64,000 nt of DNA from an uncultured Lachnospiraceae bacterium (GCA_947177165.1 CAMWTP010000015.1:24254-88253); one strand, 5' to 3'. Positions 25,273 to 33,176 are shown, numbered from the stretch's first letter. The notes: a model not told the origin generated them from the letters alone. A program made the numbers and translations.

Positions 25273-25659
25273 GGAGTAGCAAAGACGGAAAAAGCTGTCA
25301 AGGGTAAACTTCGCGCTTTGCGCCCTTGAGAGCTTTTCCCGCCTTTGCTGTTGGGCAGTCAAGAGGGTGAAATCAGTAAACTGCTTTCGCCCTCAATTTA
25401 TTATGGGTTTGTTACGCGGTAGGAAGCCTTTTGAGCTTGATTTTGGCAGTTTACAGAACGGAGTTGACAGGAGACAGAGATTTATTCCTGCCCCCTATTA
25501 CGGCGTTCTAAAGTGTAATAAAAAAGCAGAGAACCGACCAATAATGAAAGCGATATGTTCCCTGCTCTTGCTTACACCCTATTTGTCAACGTTGATGATA
25601 AATTGTTGTACCCCTTATCACTATAAAACTGATAGTTTGTGCGTTCCTCTCCCGCATTT
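25273..25659. other. Gap between the Orf8-type gene and the DUF262 gene
   Basis: Starts with a large imperfect hairpin (about 25278-25349: GCAAAG...AAAAGCT with AGCTTTT...CTTTGC, and CAAGGG/CCCTTG inside) that may act as a terminator. The rest has no coding signal. In complete Tn916 relatives an excisionase gene would be expected near here; none is seen. Confidence 0.5.
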
Positions 25660-26832
25660 TCATTTTTCTTTTTTATAGATTAAGTTTGTAAATATGTCTC
25701 TACGAATAGAGTTAGACTTATTAGTAAAATTAACTGTATCATACCATTTAATTAAAAACTCTTTATCTTTATCTATACTGTCATTGCCATTAAAGATAAA
25801 GTATCCTATCAAATAATTTATATAATCTATTCGCGTTGGCTTTTTCAATTCATTATCATCAATAAAATCCAGTACATTATCCAAGGCTTCTAATGTCATA
25901 GAAAAACATTTTGTTAAAAGATTTGGTGGTTCTAAATTGCATAATTGATTTTCTTTTGTGTCGGATGATATTGGAGCGTAGTTATTTGAATGCTCACGAG
26001 AAGTCAACATTTCATATGCAGGATTAAGAGCAGCAATTGGATAAGAAACGCTTGTTTTTTGAGGTGTAAAAAAATCTCCATATCCAGCGTCAACTAAACG
26101 TTCTTTAAAAAGGCTTGTATATTGTTTATAAATATCAATACCATGCACTTTAAGTTTAGAGAATCTCATTTGAACAATACTTACACGACTTCCAGCATTA
26201 TTCAATACTTCAAACCATTCTATTTGCTCATCTTCGGTAAGATCTTCCGCAGAATTAATTGTATAATTATAATTTTTTATTTTACTTCTCACTTGAAGCA
26301 AGACATTTGTTACTTCTTGGCTTTTTAAAGAACTCTTTTTGGAAGTATATTCAAATAATACACTATCCGCTTTATTTAGCAAAATTCCCACAGGTATTTG
26401 TGTACCACGAATAGCTTCGCCCATTTCTATGAAACAGCCTTTTCCTAAATCTAAAACAATATTTCTAAAATCATCATGATTGATATATGCCTTAAAATTA
26501 GTCGTCAGCCTTTGTTGACCGTCAACTACCGACATTTGGCTATACATTACATTATCCATAATATCTCTATCAATAAATGAAACTTGTGGAACACATTCTT
26601 GGGTATTTAATATAACATTCATTGAAATTGGAGAAACTGGTGCTTTGCCTAAAAGCTGATAATTCAGTAAATCAATACATTTTGACAAAGTCCAACTTAA
26701 ATCTCTCTGATATAATGGCAATGATATTGTTTTATTCTCTATCTTTTGACACATATCAAATATTGACATTTGAGTACTTTTCTTTGTAGGATTAAATGAA
26801 GCAGCTTTAATTAAATCTTTATTAATTCTCAT
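25660..26832 (-). CDS. DUF262-domain protein (GmrS/ParB-like), possible phage defence
   Basis: 390 residues. S-L-P-L-Y-Q-R-D-L-S-W near residue 38 and V-V-D-G-Q-Q-R-L-T-T near residue 101 are the DUF262 signatures; the DGQQR motif belongs to the ParB/Srx-like nucleotide-binding fold found in GmrS of type IV restriction. E-V-L-N-N-A-G-S-R-V-S is the second conserved block. No C-terminal HNH (DUF1524) domain is visible, unlike fused GmrSD. The gene is AT-rich compared with its neighbours, points against them, and occupies the slot where xis normally lies, so it is probably acquired cargo. Confidence 0.8.
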   Translation of the reverse strand: MRINKDLIKAASFNPTKKSTQMSIFDMCQKIENKTISLPLYQRDLSWTLSKCIDLLNYQLLGKAPVSPISMNVILNTQECVPQVSFIDRDIMDNVMYSQMSVVDGQQRLTTNFKAYINHDDFRNIVLDLGKGCFIEMGEAIRGTQIPVGILLNKADSVLFEYTSKKSSLKSQEVTNVLLQVRSKIKNYNYTINSAEDLTEDEQIEWFEVLNNAGSRVSIVQMRFSKLKVHGIDIYKQYTSLFKERLVDAGYGDFFTPQKTSVSYPIAALNPAYEMLTSREHSNNYAPISSDTKENQLCNLEPPNLLTKCFSMTLEALDNVLDFIDDNELKKPTRIDYINYLIGYFIFNGNDSIDKDKEFLIKWYDTVNFTNKSNSIRRDIFTNLIYKKEK

Positions 26833-26847
26833 TGTAGTTTCCTTTCC

Positions 26848-26865
26848 GCTGCTATTTGTAGCAGC
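26848..26865. promoter_or_regulatory. Inverted repeat in the DUF262 leader
   Basis: GCTGCTA-TTTG-TAGCAGC, perfect 7-base arms, between promoter and start codon. The same core recurs as the palindrome AATAGCAGCTATT across the -35 box (26909-26923), so a regulator may bind both or the leader may fold. Confidence 0.6.
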
Positions 26866-26882
26866 TTCTCTGTTTTTTTAAA

Positions 26883-26911
26883 ATTGTATAAAATAATTGC
26901 AAAAAAGTCAA
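26883..26911 (-). promoter_or_regulatory. Promoter of the DUF262 gene
   Basis: Minus strand -35 TTGACT (26906-26911), 17-base spacer, -10 TACAAT (26883-26888). Confidence 0.75.
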
Positions 26912-26952
26912 TAGCTGCTATTCAATTTTAGACACAATTTATTAAAAAAATA

Positions 26953-26981
26953 GTGAAAAAATACTATAAATGTGCTATAAT
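26953..26981 (+). promoter_or_regulatory. Possible integrase promoter
   Basis: Consensus -10 TATAAT (26976-26981) with a poor -35 (GTGAAA) at 17-base spacing. Confidence 0.35.
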
Positions 26982-27030
26982 GAATATAGGCATATCAAGG
27001 CTCTTTCCGACACGGAAAGGAGCAGAAACA

Positions 27031-28227
27031 ATGTCGGAGAAAAGACGTGATAACAGAAACCGCATTTTGCGTTCGGGAGAGAGCCAGAGAAAAGACGGGA
27101 GATATGCTTATAAATATACCGATACTTTTGGTAAAGTGCAATTTGTCTATGCGTGGAAGTTAGTGCCTACGGACAAGACCCCAGCCGGGAAGCGTGACGA
27201 CATATCCCTTAGAGAAAAGGAAAAAGAGATACAGAAAGACCTTGACGACGGGATAGACACAATCGGAAAGAAAATGACCGTCTGCGAGCTTTACGCGAAG
27301 CAGAACCGCCACCGGGGGAACGTAAGGCACAACACCACAAAGGGGCGCGAACGGCTGATGAAGCTGCTGGAAGCGGATAAACTTGGTTCCTGCCCCATTG
27401 ACAGTGTGAAGCTGTCCGACGCGAAAGAATGGGCGTTGCGCATGAAAGAAAAGGGAATATCCTACAAGACCATAAGCAACGACAAGCGTTCTCTGAAAGC
27501 TGCCTTTTACACAGCGATACAGGACGACTGTATAAGGAAGAACCCCTTTGACTTCCAGCTAAACACCGTGATCGAGGACGACACAGAGCCGAAAGTACCT
27601 CTCACAGCGGAACAGGAAGAAAGCCTTTTATCCTTTATGCAAAGTGATAGCGTCTATCAGAAATACCGTGATGAAGTTATCATACTGCTGGGGACAGGGC
27701 TTAGGATTTCCGAACTCTGCGGGCTGACTGAAACCGACCTTGATTTTGAAAACCGGGTAATCAATGTAGACCACCAGCTTTTAAGGAGCGCAGAAACAGG
27801 CTACTACATAGAGAAGCCCAAAACGCAAAGCGGTATCAGACAAATTCCAATGAGTGAAAAAGTGTATGAAGCGTTGGGGCGCGTGTTGGAGAACCGCAAG
27901 GGAACGAAACAGATCACCATTGACGGTTACAGCAATTTCCTTTTCCTCAACCGGGACGGTTGCCCGAAAACGAATGTGAACTATGCTACCATGTTTCGGG
28001 GGCTTGCGAAGAAGTACAACAAGTGCCATGAGGAAGCCTTACCCAAAGTAATGACACCCCACACCCTGCGCCATACGTTCTGCACCAACTTAGCCAATGC
28101 GGGCATGAACCCGAAAGCGTTACAGTATATCATGGGACACTCCAATATCACAATGACGCTGAACTATTACGCACACGCAACATTCGCTTCCGCAAAGGCT
28201 GAAATGGAAAGGCTGATTGCCGTATAG
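27031..28227 (+). CDS. int: Tn916-type tyrosine integrase
   Basis: 398 residues. The N-terminus M-S-E-K-R-R-D-N-R-N-R-I-L is nearly the Tn916 Int opening and forms the arm-binding domain, with D-G-R-Y-A-Y-K-Y as its three-stranded sheet. The catalytic domain has T-G-L-R-I-S-E-L (Arg), T-P-H-T-L-R-H-T-F (His-x-x-Arg), M-G-H-S-N-I (His) and L-N-Y-Y (nucleophile Tyr). The start at 27031 has AGGAG ten bases upstream; an open frame continues 26 codons further without support. Looks intact, so the element may still be able to recombine if an excisionase is supplied. Confidence 0.93.
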   Translation: MSEKRRDNRNRILRSGESQRKDGRYAYKYTDTFGKVQFVYAWKLVPTDKTPAGKRDDISLREKEKEIQKDLDDGIDTIGKKMTVCELYAKQNRHRGNVRHNTTKGRERLMKLLEADKLGSCPIDSVKLSDAKEWALRMKEKGISYKTISNDKRSLKAAFYTAIQDDCIRKNPFDFQLNTVIEDDTEPKVPLTAEQEESLLSFMQSDSVYQKYRDEVIILLGTGLRISELCGLTETDLDFENRVINVDHQLLRSAETGYYIEKPKTQSGIRQIPMSEKVYEALGRVLENRKGTKQITIDGYSNFLFLNRDGCPKTNVNYATMFRGLAKKYNKCHEEALPKVMTPHTLRHTFCTNLANAGMNPKALQYIMGHSNITMTLNYYAHATFASAKAEMERLIAV

Positions 28228-28236
28228 ACACGGGCA

Positions 28237-28258
28237 GAATTTACTACTTTTTTACTAC
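28237..28258 (+). promoter_or_regulatory. Right integrase arm-type sites (DR2-like)
   Basis: GAATTTACTAC (28237-28247) and TTTACTAC (28251-28258), ten bases after the integrase stop; pair with the left-end copies at 18467. Confidence 0.6.
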
Positions 28259-28404
28259 CGCCCAGAGGGAAAACCTAAAGGTTTATGAGGGTATATGTGA
28301 ACTTCTCCCCATATCTAAACTGCCGGAAAAGCCCGGAAATACAGGCTATTTCGACATATAAGAACTTCTAAAGAGATAATCTAATTCTACCAATAATTTT
28401 ATGT

Positions 28405-28448
28405 AAAAAAATCACGCGCATTTCTGTTCAAAATACATGTGATTTTTT
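28405..28448. terminator. Bidirectional terminator at the element's right edge
   Basis: A-run plus ATCAC pairs with GTGAT plus T-run (28405-28415 with 28440-28448) over a 24-base loop; serves the plus-strand integrase and, in the other direction, the minus-strand small-protein operon. Confidence 0.55.
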
Positions 28449-28500
28449 TGCCTTTCCTGCCTTATACTATTCAATTATTTTTTGCTGAATCCAATCCTAA

Positions 28501-28968
28501 TCATTTAGTCATTCTTAATCCATCGAATGCTCCATGTATATCCTCTGCCGTATTCACTAGATTTTGAATTTTCTCTGATTCTTCGCCATTATATATCCTA
28601 AAAAAATCGTCTGCCACAATCCATCCAAGTGCTTCTGTTAATGCAACTGCCGTAGATGCTCCTATAATGCCACCAGCCACTGTACCCGCTCCTGGAATTG
28701 ACTTTAAAATATTTGTAAAAAGAAAACGACCTGCTTTTTGTGTCATTACAACACCTGCGATAGACTTCGCGGTTGCCTGCGTTATTGTTATATCAAAAAT
28801 CTTCCCCAATGAAATTATCATTCCAATTTGTGCAGCTGTTATGGGTACTGCATCAGCCATTGGTAGTGGAATTGCACCTGCTGCAGCTGCAGCTGACGTT
28901 GCTGTATGTATCGCAATATGACATTTCTTTTCTAATTCTTTTGGCATATGTACTTTAGATTTACTCAT
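28501..28968 (-). CDS. DUF697-like hydrophobic protein, last gene of the small-protein operon
   Basis: 155 residues rich in Ala, Gly and Ile. P-L-P-M-A-D-A-V-P-I-T-A-A-Q-I-G-M-I then G-K-I-F-D-I and a P-G-A-G-T-V-A-G-G stretch match DUF697, a membrane-associated module usually fused behind Era/dynamin-like GTPases. Here it stands alone, with no GTPase in the window. Start MSKSKVHMPKELEKKC; ribosome binding site AGGAGG. It probably sits in or on the membrane. Confidence 0.65.
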   Translation of the reverse strand: MSKSKVHMPKELEKKCHIAIHTATSAAAAAGAIPLPMADAVPITAAQIGMIISLGKIFDITITQATAKSIAGVVMTQKAGRFLFTNILKSIPGAGTVAGGIIGASTAVALTEALGWIVADDFFRIYNGEESEKIQNLVNTAEDIHGAFDGLRMTK

Positions 28969-29074
28969 ATCTTCCTCCTAGTTTTATGCTGTCTTCTTAT
29001 ACATAAAATATTTCAATTCATCAATAACTTACTATTGACTTTTTCAATATTCTGTTAACAACAAGATTAATTAT

Positions 29075-29236
29075 TTAATTCCATATGATCATTTTTACAT
29101 TTTCTAATCTGCCACCGCAGAACGGGCATTTTATCCTTGCTGATTCAATAAACACATTTCTGCATTTGGAACATTTTTTCGATTTCAGCTTTTTCTCGAT
29201 TCTGTCACCAAATGCACCCCTATTACCATTTATCAT
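29075..29236 (-). CDS. 53-residue zinc-ribbon protein
   Basis: ATG at 29236 behind GGGAGGTG. Basic N-terminal half (I-E-K-K-L-K-S-K-K), then C-S-K-C and 14 residues later C-P-F-C, a complete four-Cys zinc ribbon. No other domain. Third-last position of the operon between a 45-residue peptide and the DUF697-like gene. Confidence 0.65.
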   Translation of the reverse strand: MINGNRGAFGDRIEKKLKSKKCSKCRNVFIESARIKCPFCGGRLENVKMIIWN

Positions 29237-29283
29237 TTTTCACCTCCCATTTCTTCATACAGAAAAATTTTCATGAATCACTT

Positions 29284-29421
29284 TTATTTATAGCGCATAT
29301 CACAAATACATTTTTCGGCACTAGACTTAGCCAGACTATCAACAACCCTATCTTGTTGATCTATTACATAATTAGTAAACATTCTGATCCCCTTTTCAAA
29401 AATACCTGCCCAATCTGCCAT
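29284..29421 (-). CDS. 45-residue peptide, function unknown
   Basis: ATG at 29421 with GGAGG eight bases upstream. Sequence starts M-A-D-W-A-G-I-F-E-K-G-I-R-M-F and is an amphipathic helix (V-I-D-Q-Q-D-R-V-V-D-S-L-A-K) ending in C-I-C-D-M-R-Y-K. No family recognised. Confidence 0.55.
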   Translation of the reverse strand: MADWAGIFEKGIRMFTNYVIDQQDRVVDSLAKSSAEKCICDMRYK

Positions 29422-29509
29422 GTTTATATCCTCCATGTATTTTACTCATATTATTATTTTTTGCGACTGTAATTATAAACTCTACTTCTTATTGAAATTA
29501 ATCATCTTT

Positions 29510-29710
29510 TTATTTGTAACGCGCACCACAATTACTACAAACATTGTCAAAAACAGTATATTTACCACAGTTCAAACACTTCTTCCCTTTTCCACCCTTT
29601 CCCTCATTTGCAGGAATCTGCATCTTGTAACCACACTTTTTACACTCACCATTCCTTCCGTTTACAAAAAAAGTAAATTGATTGCATTTAGGACATTTTT
29701 TTCCGGCCAT
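29510..29710 (-). CDS. 66-residue double zinc-ribbon protein
   Basis: Two complete ribbons: C-P-K-C with C-K-K-C, then C-L-N-C with C-S-N-C-G, joined by a Gly/Lys-rich linker. The start at 29710 follows GGAGG; an upstream ATG overlaps that site. Probably an adaptor or nucleic-acid/protein-binding partner within the operon. Confidence 0.7.
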   Translation of the reverse strand: MAGKKCPKCNQFTFFVNGRNGECKKCGYKMQIPANEGKGGKGKKCLNCGKYTVFDNVCSNCGARYK

Positions 29711-29738
29711 TTTTTCTTCCTCCATATTTCTTTTCGCT

Positions 29739-30116
29739 CTATTTATTTTTTGTTAATTTCAATACCTTGTTGACTGCATCGGCTTCAATGTCATAATTGT
29801 TTAAAATCGCTATGACAACGATCCCTCCTAAAATGAGTACAATGGACATTACATCAGCAGACGCTACACCAGCCGCAGCCAGTGAAGCACCTGCCGTAAC
29901 AGGAGCTGCCGCTACCGCCGCACCTGTAGTTCCTGTAAGACATGCTATAATCAAAGCTATTTTCTTTTTGGATAGTTTTGCCATCCAATTCATTTTCTTT
30001 GCCAAATCTCCCCTTACCTCAATACAAGTATCCTTTCTATTAACAGCTGTTTTTAGCTGCTCTTTTGTCGTAACAATCGTTACATTCCCGTTATCTTTCT
30101 TATTTTTACCAAACAT
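29739..30116 (-). CDS. 125-residue two-helix membrane protein
   Basis: N-terminal soluble part of about 50 residues (N-V-T-I-V-T-T-K-E-Q-L-K-T-A, then I-E-V-R-G-D-L-A-K-K) of a type seen ahead of membrane segments in uncharacterised bacterial proteins. A Lys-rich patch K-L-S-K-K-K comes next, followed by two hydrophobic segments, one Ala/Gly-rich (about residues 55-85) and one Ile/Val-rich (89-105). GGGGGGAGG ribosome binding site. Second gene of the operon. Confidence 0.7.
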   Translation of the reverse strand: MFGKNKKDNGNVTIVTTKEQLKTAVNRKDTCIEVRGDLAKKMNWMAKLSKKKIALIIACLTGTTGAAVAAAPVTAGASLAAAGVASADVMSIVLILGGIVVIAILNNYDIEADAVNKVLKLTKNK

Positions 30117-30139
30117 ATCATCACCTCCCCCCTAAAGTC

Positions 30140-30421
30140 CTATTTCACTCTCTGGCATTTGGTTCCTCTTAAAATTTGTCTAATCCTGCTTTCCGAATAC
30201 CCAAACTTGCGTACCAGCTCCCGCACAGTACTCCCGTCATAATACTCTTCGATGATCTGCTGCGCGGTAAATTCGCTTGAATAAAATTTTAATGGAAACA
30301 TCAATTGTTGACCTTTAAAATTCTCAAAAATTTTAAAGGCATTGTCAACCCCAACTGTTTCTGCCACTTCTTTATAAACTCCTGCCAAATTTGCAGGTTC
30401 TGTATTTGACAGTTTGTCCAT
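30140..30421 (-). CDS. Mor-like HTH regulator, first gene of the small-protein operon
   Basis: 93 residues. A-E-T-V-G-V-D-N-A-F-K-I-F-E is the Mor dimerisation region and Y-D-G-S-T-V-R-E-L-V-R-K-F-G-Y-S-E-S-R-I-R the C-terminal helix-turn-helix, as in Mu Mor/C-like activators common on Clostridial mobile DNA. Start at 30421 with GAGGTG upstream. Likely controls its own operon through the inverted repeat near the promoter. Confidence 0.78.
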   Translation of the reverse strand: MDKLSNTEPANLAGVYKEVAETVGVDNAFKIFENFKGQQLMFPLKFYSSEFTAQQIIEEYYDGSTVRELVRKFGYSESRIRQILRGTKCQRVK

Positions 30422-30441
30422 AAAATCACCTCTCATCTATC

Positions 30442-30507
30442 ATCATACTGCTTTTCTATTGCAATTCAAAAATAAGAATCACACTGCAATTTCTACTTGT
30501 AAATTGC
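30442..30507 (-). promoter_or_regulatory. Promoter and inverted repeat of the small-protein operon
   Basis: Minus strand -35 TTGAAT (30464-30469), 16-base spacer, -10 TATGAT (30442-30447). Just upstream lies GCAATTT-8 bases-AAATTGC (30486-30507), perfect arms, a candidate activator site. Confidence 0.5.
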
Positions 30508-30666
30508 GGAAATTATTTTACCAAATTCTCCTTTTCTGCACTAATAGACTCTCGGAATCTCGAAGCCTTATTCTACTCGTTTTCCAAGACTCCATTTTTA
30601 TAAATTCCCTCATTTTTTTATTAAGTCCGTTATGCACCAACAAAATTCTGAAAGAAGGTAGATTGT

Positions 30667-30854
30667 ATGTTTGAAAGAGAACCGGATTTAATAACCCGTA
30701 AGCAGTGTCAGTACTGCTTCAAATCAGCAAATCCAAAATTTTAAAACTGATTCATGAAGCTTGACTTCCTGCCAGAGAAATTGCAGGAAGGTTTCGGATT
30801 GATAAAACAGATTTAATTAATTTTGTTGAAAATTCCAGCTACTGGAATGATTAA
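30667..30854 (+). pseudogene. Broken excisionase-like HTH gene
   Basis: ATG at 30667 reads M-F-E-R-E-P-D-L-I-T-R-K-Q. After a frameshift the next frame gives L-L-Q-I-S-K-S-K-I-L-K-L-I-H-E-A, a TGA in place of the usual Trp, then L-P-A-R-E-I-A-G-R-F-R-I-D-K and an ending E-N-S-S-Y-W-N-D. Together these form a complete MerR/excisionase-type domain of about 60 residues with one frameshift and one nonsense mutation. Confidence 0.7.
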
Positions 30855-31105
30855 ATAAAGGGATCGCCATTTAGGCAATCCCAATACTGTAGACTGTTAT
30901 GTTCTATTCTAAGGAACTGTAAAACTATCCCTTATTTTTGATATGCGATCTCTGTCTGGTTCATTCAATCCTCCTTTGTCCAGTCCCCTGCCTGTAAAAA
31001 GATACTATCGTAATGTCTGTTTTATTATCCTTATTATATGATCTCTCCTTTGAAAAATCATTGATTATCACAATATATAGCGGATAGTTATTCTGGATTG
31101 TTCCG
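30855..31105. other. Gap without gene
   Basis: Contains a short hairpin (GGGATCGCC/GGCAATCCC at 30859-30881) and the motif ACTGTAGACTGTTATGTTC, close to ACTGTAGACCGTTATGTTTG at about 18092-18111 near the other end of the island. No coding signal. Confidence 0.4.
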
Positions 31106-31440
31106 AACAAACATCTTTTCTTTCCTTGTCGCGTTATCCCTCACAAGCACCTGCGGGTACTTTTTCAGCAGCTCGTTCCTCCTGTGCAGCGCCGTCTCCA
31201 TATCACAGCAGGTATATAGTATATCCCTTTAAATGGATTTTCAAGCGGGATTCCATGCTCCTCAAAATATTGAAACAGCTTTACAGGCTTGGCCTTGCGA
31301 ATCAGCGTCATTGTAATTTCATCTGTCTTTCGTTCGTCTACCGTGTCTCCATAAGCCTTATACAAGCACGTATATGCACTCACCTTGTAAAGCGTATCAA
31401 TGTTCAGCTCGTCCTTTGGCGATTTGTACTCGATAATATA
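31106..31440 (-). pseudogene. Truncated, frameshifted PD-(D/E)XK-like hypothetical protein
   Basis: Minus-strand frame R-Y-I-I-E-Y-K-S-P-K-D-E-L-N-I-D, then Y-K-V-S-A-Y-T-C-L-Y-K-A-Y-G and P-F-K-G-I-Y-Y-I. This is a family common in Lachnospiraceae whose Y-x-I-E-Y-K-S-P core looks like a nuclease motif II/III. The N-terminus is missing. A frameshift near 31205 moves the tail (E-T-A-L-H-R-R-N-E-L-L-K-K-Y-P) into another frame. Confidence 0.5.
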
Positions 31441-31589
31441 ACGTTTTATCTGTTACAAGAAGATATTATATTAACCAAAATGACAGATATCCCACTTGAC
31501 CAATACGCTACCCGGTAACTTCGACAAATAATCCGATGAAACGATAATTACGTTCCATCAGACTATATCAATGATGTTTTAAAATAAAC

Positions 31590-33176
31590 TTATTCAAATG
31601 AGCTAATACTTTCAATCTCACATACGTGTTCCTTGGTCTTTTTATCGTAGTCAATTCCTACCAATAAAATATTTCCTGCATACCCTCGGAGCGACTCCGG
31701 ATATTGTTTTTTCTTAATCTGTGAGATTGCTGCACTGGCACTTTTGTCCCATTTTAATTCAACCACGATTACCGGACGGTTGGGGTGGTTTGGCAATGGC
31801 AGGTATACGATATCAGCAAATCCTTTGCCACATGGAAATTCTCGAATGGGCTGGTGATAATACGTAAACGCTGCTATCAATGCAATCATAATCGTACAGG
31901 ACAGTGAATTTTCATCATTGTATTCAATGCTGGACGTAAAGTCGTTGTGCACGCTTTGGATCAGTCTGGCAACCAGCTCCCCGTTGCCTGCCATGACAGA
32001 TTCCAATATCCTTTCGGAAAGTTCCATAAACTGCAGCATTCCGTCATTTTTACTTTTTTTGACCGATTTGTAGAATACAGCCTGAATCTCTTTGTTCGGT
32101 ATATAGGCCTCCTGCGTATCCGCATCATAGGCGCAATATCCCAGATGAATCAATGCTGTTATCACCTGCCCCTTGTCCTCAAAGGTCTGCAGGTCATTAA
32201 TGCCGTTATCCACCTCCACCAGTATTCTATTTCCGGAAAGCATCTTAATGATATCCTCACGAAGACCATCAAAATTCTTATTGATCAGATCGTCAATATC
32301 CCCATACGTACCTGTCGTCGTCCAGTACTGTTGGAACCGCTTCGCCGAAAGCGCCCTCACGACCGACAGTGGGTTATACATCGCAATGCCATTTAGGTTA
32401 TATCCATTATACCATTCCTTCATCTGGTCAAAATCAATGCCAAATTTTTCACAGAGAAACTGGACTTCCCCTTCCGTAAAACCGATATCCTGCGCTAAGT
32501 CCATTGGATTTGTCATGGTATACTCCACAAAATTATTGACAGCGGACTGTCCTTTTGTGCGAACAACTGGCATAATTCCTGTAAGATATGCCAGACGGAT
32601 ATATTCTTTCGCATCACTGTTTTTGAACAGTCCACGCAGAAACTCAATATAGTCTGTTCTCTCCTTGCAGTCCTCGTCAAGCTCCCTGATCGGATAATCC
32701 CACTCGTCGAAAATAACAACAAACTGATTTTCGGTATCATTATAGATATTTGCCAAGGCATCTGCCATCGTGTCATCTTCTGAAACAATTTCTGGATATT
32801 CCTTCTGTAATTCTTTTATTACACATTGCCTAACGTATTGAATCGGATTTACACCCCGCTCTCTTGCCGCTCCAAACTGTGCCTGAATATCCATAAAAAT
32901 CGTATCATATTGATTCATATTCTCCACAAACAACTGATTCTTTTCACATTTCAGCGACTCAAACAGTTCTCTGGAATCCGCCCCTTTGCTAAAATACGCG
33001 ACAAGCATGTCTGCTGTTACGGATTTTCCGAACCTGCGCGCCCTGCTGTTGCAGATAAATTTTTCTGTTCCGTCTTTTTCCAGCAGTTTATTGATCAGCC
33101 CGGTCTTATCGACAAAATATTTGGATGCGGCAAGCTCCGCAAATTTTCCATTTCCTTTATTTAAAAAACGTCCCAT
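31590..33176 (-). CDS. AAA-ATPase-like / PD-(D/E)XK nuclease-domain protein, copy A (intact)
   Basis: 528 residues. The N-terminal half is the AAA-ATPase-like domain: Y-F-V-D-K-T-G-L-I then R-A-R-R-F-G-K-S-V-T, a variant Walker A, and V-I-F-D-E-W-D as Walker B. The C-terminus is a DUF1703-type PD-(D/E)XK module: G-K-G-F-A-D-I-V-Y-L-P and V-I-V-V-E-L-K-W-D-K-S-A supply the Asp, Glu and Lys of the nuclease site. These proteins are numerous in gut anaerobes with unproven roles (suggested mobile or defence). A near-identical copy lies 0.7 kb away. Confidence 0.85.
   Translation of the reverse strand: MGRFLNKGNGKFAELAASKYFVDKTGLINKLLEKDGTEKFICNSRARRFGKSVTADMLVAYFSKGADSRELFESLKCEKNQLFVENMNQYDTIFMDIQAQFGAARERGVNPIQYVRQCVIKELQKEYPEIVSEDDTMADALANIYNDTENQFVVIFDEWDYPIRELDEDCKERTDYIEFLRGLFKNSDAKEYIRLAYLTGIMPVVRTKGQSAVNNFVEYTMTNPMDLAQDIGFTEGEVQFLCEKFGIDFDQMKEWYNGYNLNGIAMYNPLSVVRALSAKRFQQYWTTTGTYGDIDDLINKNFDGLREDIIKMLSGNRILVEVDNGINDLQTFEDKGQVITALIHLGYCAYDADTQEAYIPNKEIQAVFYKSVKKSKNDGMLQFMELSERILESVMAGNGELVARLIQSVHNDFTSSIEYNDENSLSCTIMIALIAAFTYYHQPIREFPCGKGFADIVYLPLPNHPNRPVIVVELKWDKSASAAISQIKKKQYPESLRGYAGNILLVGIDYDKKTKEHVCEIESISSFE

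Larger units (their letters stand above)
18415..28381 (+). mobile_element. Shortened Tn916-like element (about 10 kb, no conjugation genes)
   Basis: Bounded on the left by the arm-type motif GAATTTACTAC at 18467 with a second TTTACTAC at 18481, and on the right by the same pair at 28237 and 28251. From memory of Tn916, this motif is the site bound by the integrase N-terminal domain (DR2). A 9-base inverted match GATTATCTC/GAGATAATC lies outside both (18415 and 28373), and I use it as approximate ends. Inside are Tn916-type sigma, HTH and integrase genes. FtsK-like, relaxase and VirB4-like genes are absent. Confidence 0.55.

Noticed and set aside
28501..30421. Small-protein operon as a toxin-antitoxin system
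   Set aside because: Six genes with zinc ribbons and a DUF697-like member do not fit any two- or three-gene toxin-antitoxin layout, and no toxin fold is visible.
31126..31518. 130-codon plus-strand ORF
   Set aside because: Antisense to the PD-(D/E)XK-like remnant whose minus-strand reading makes protein sense.
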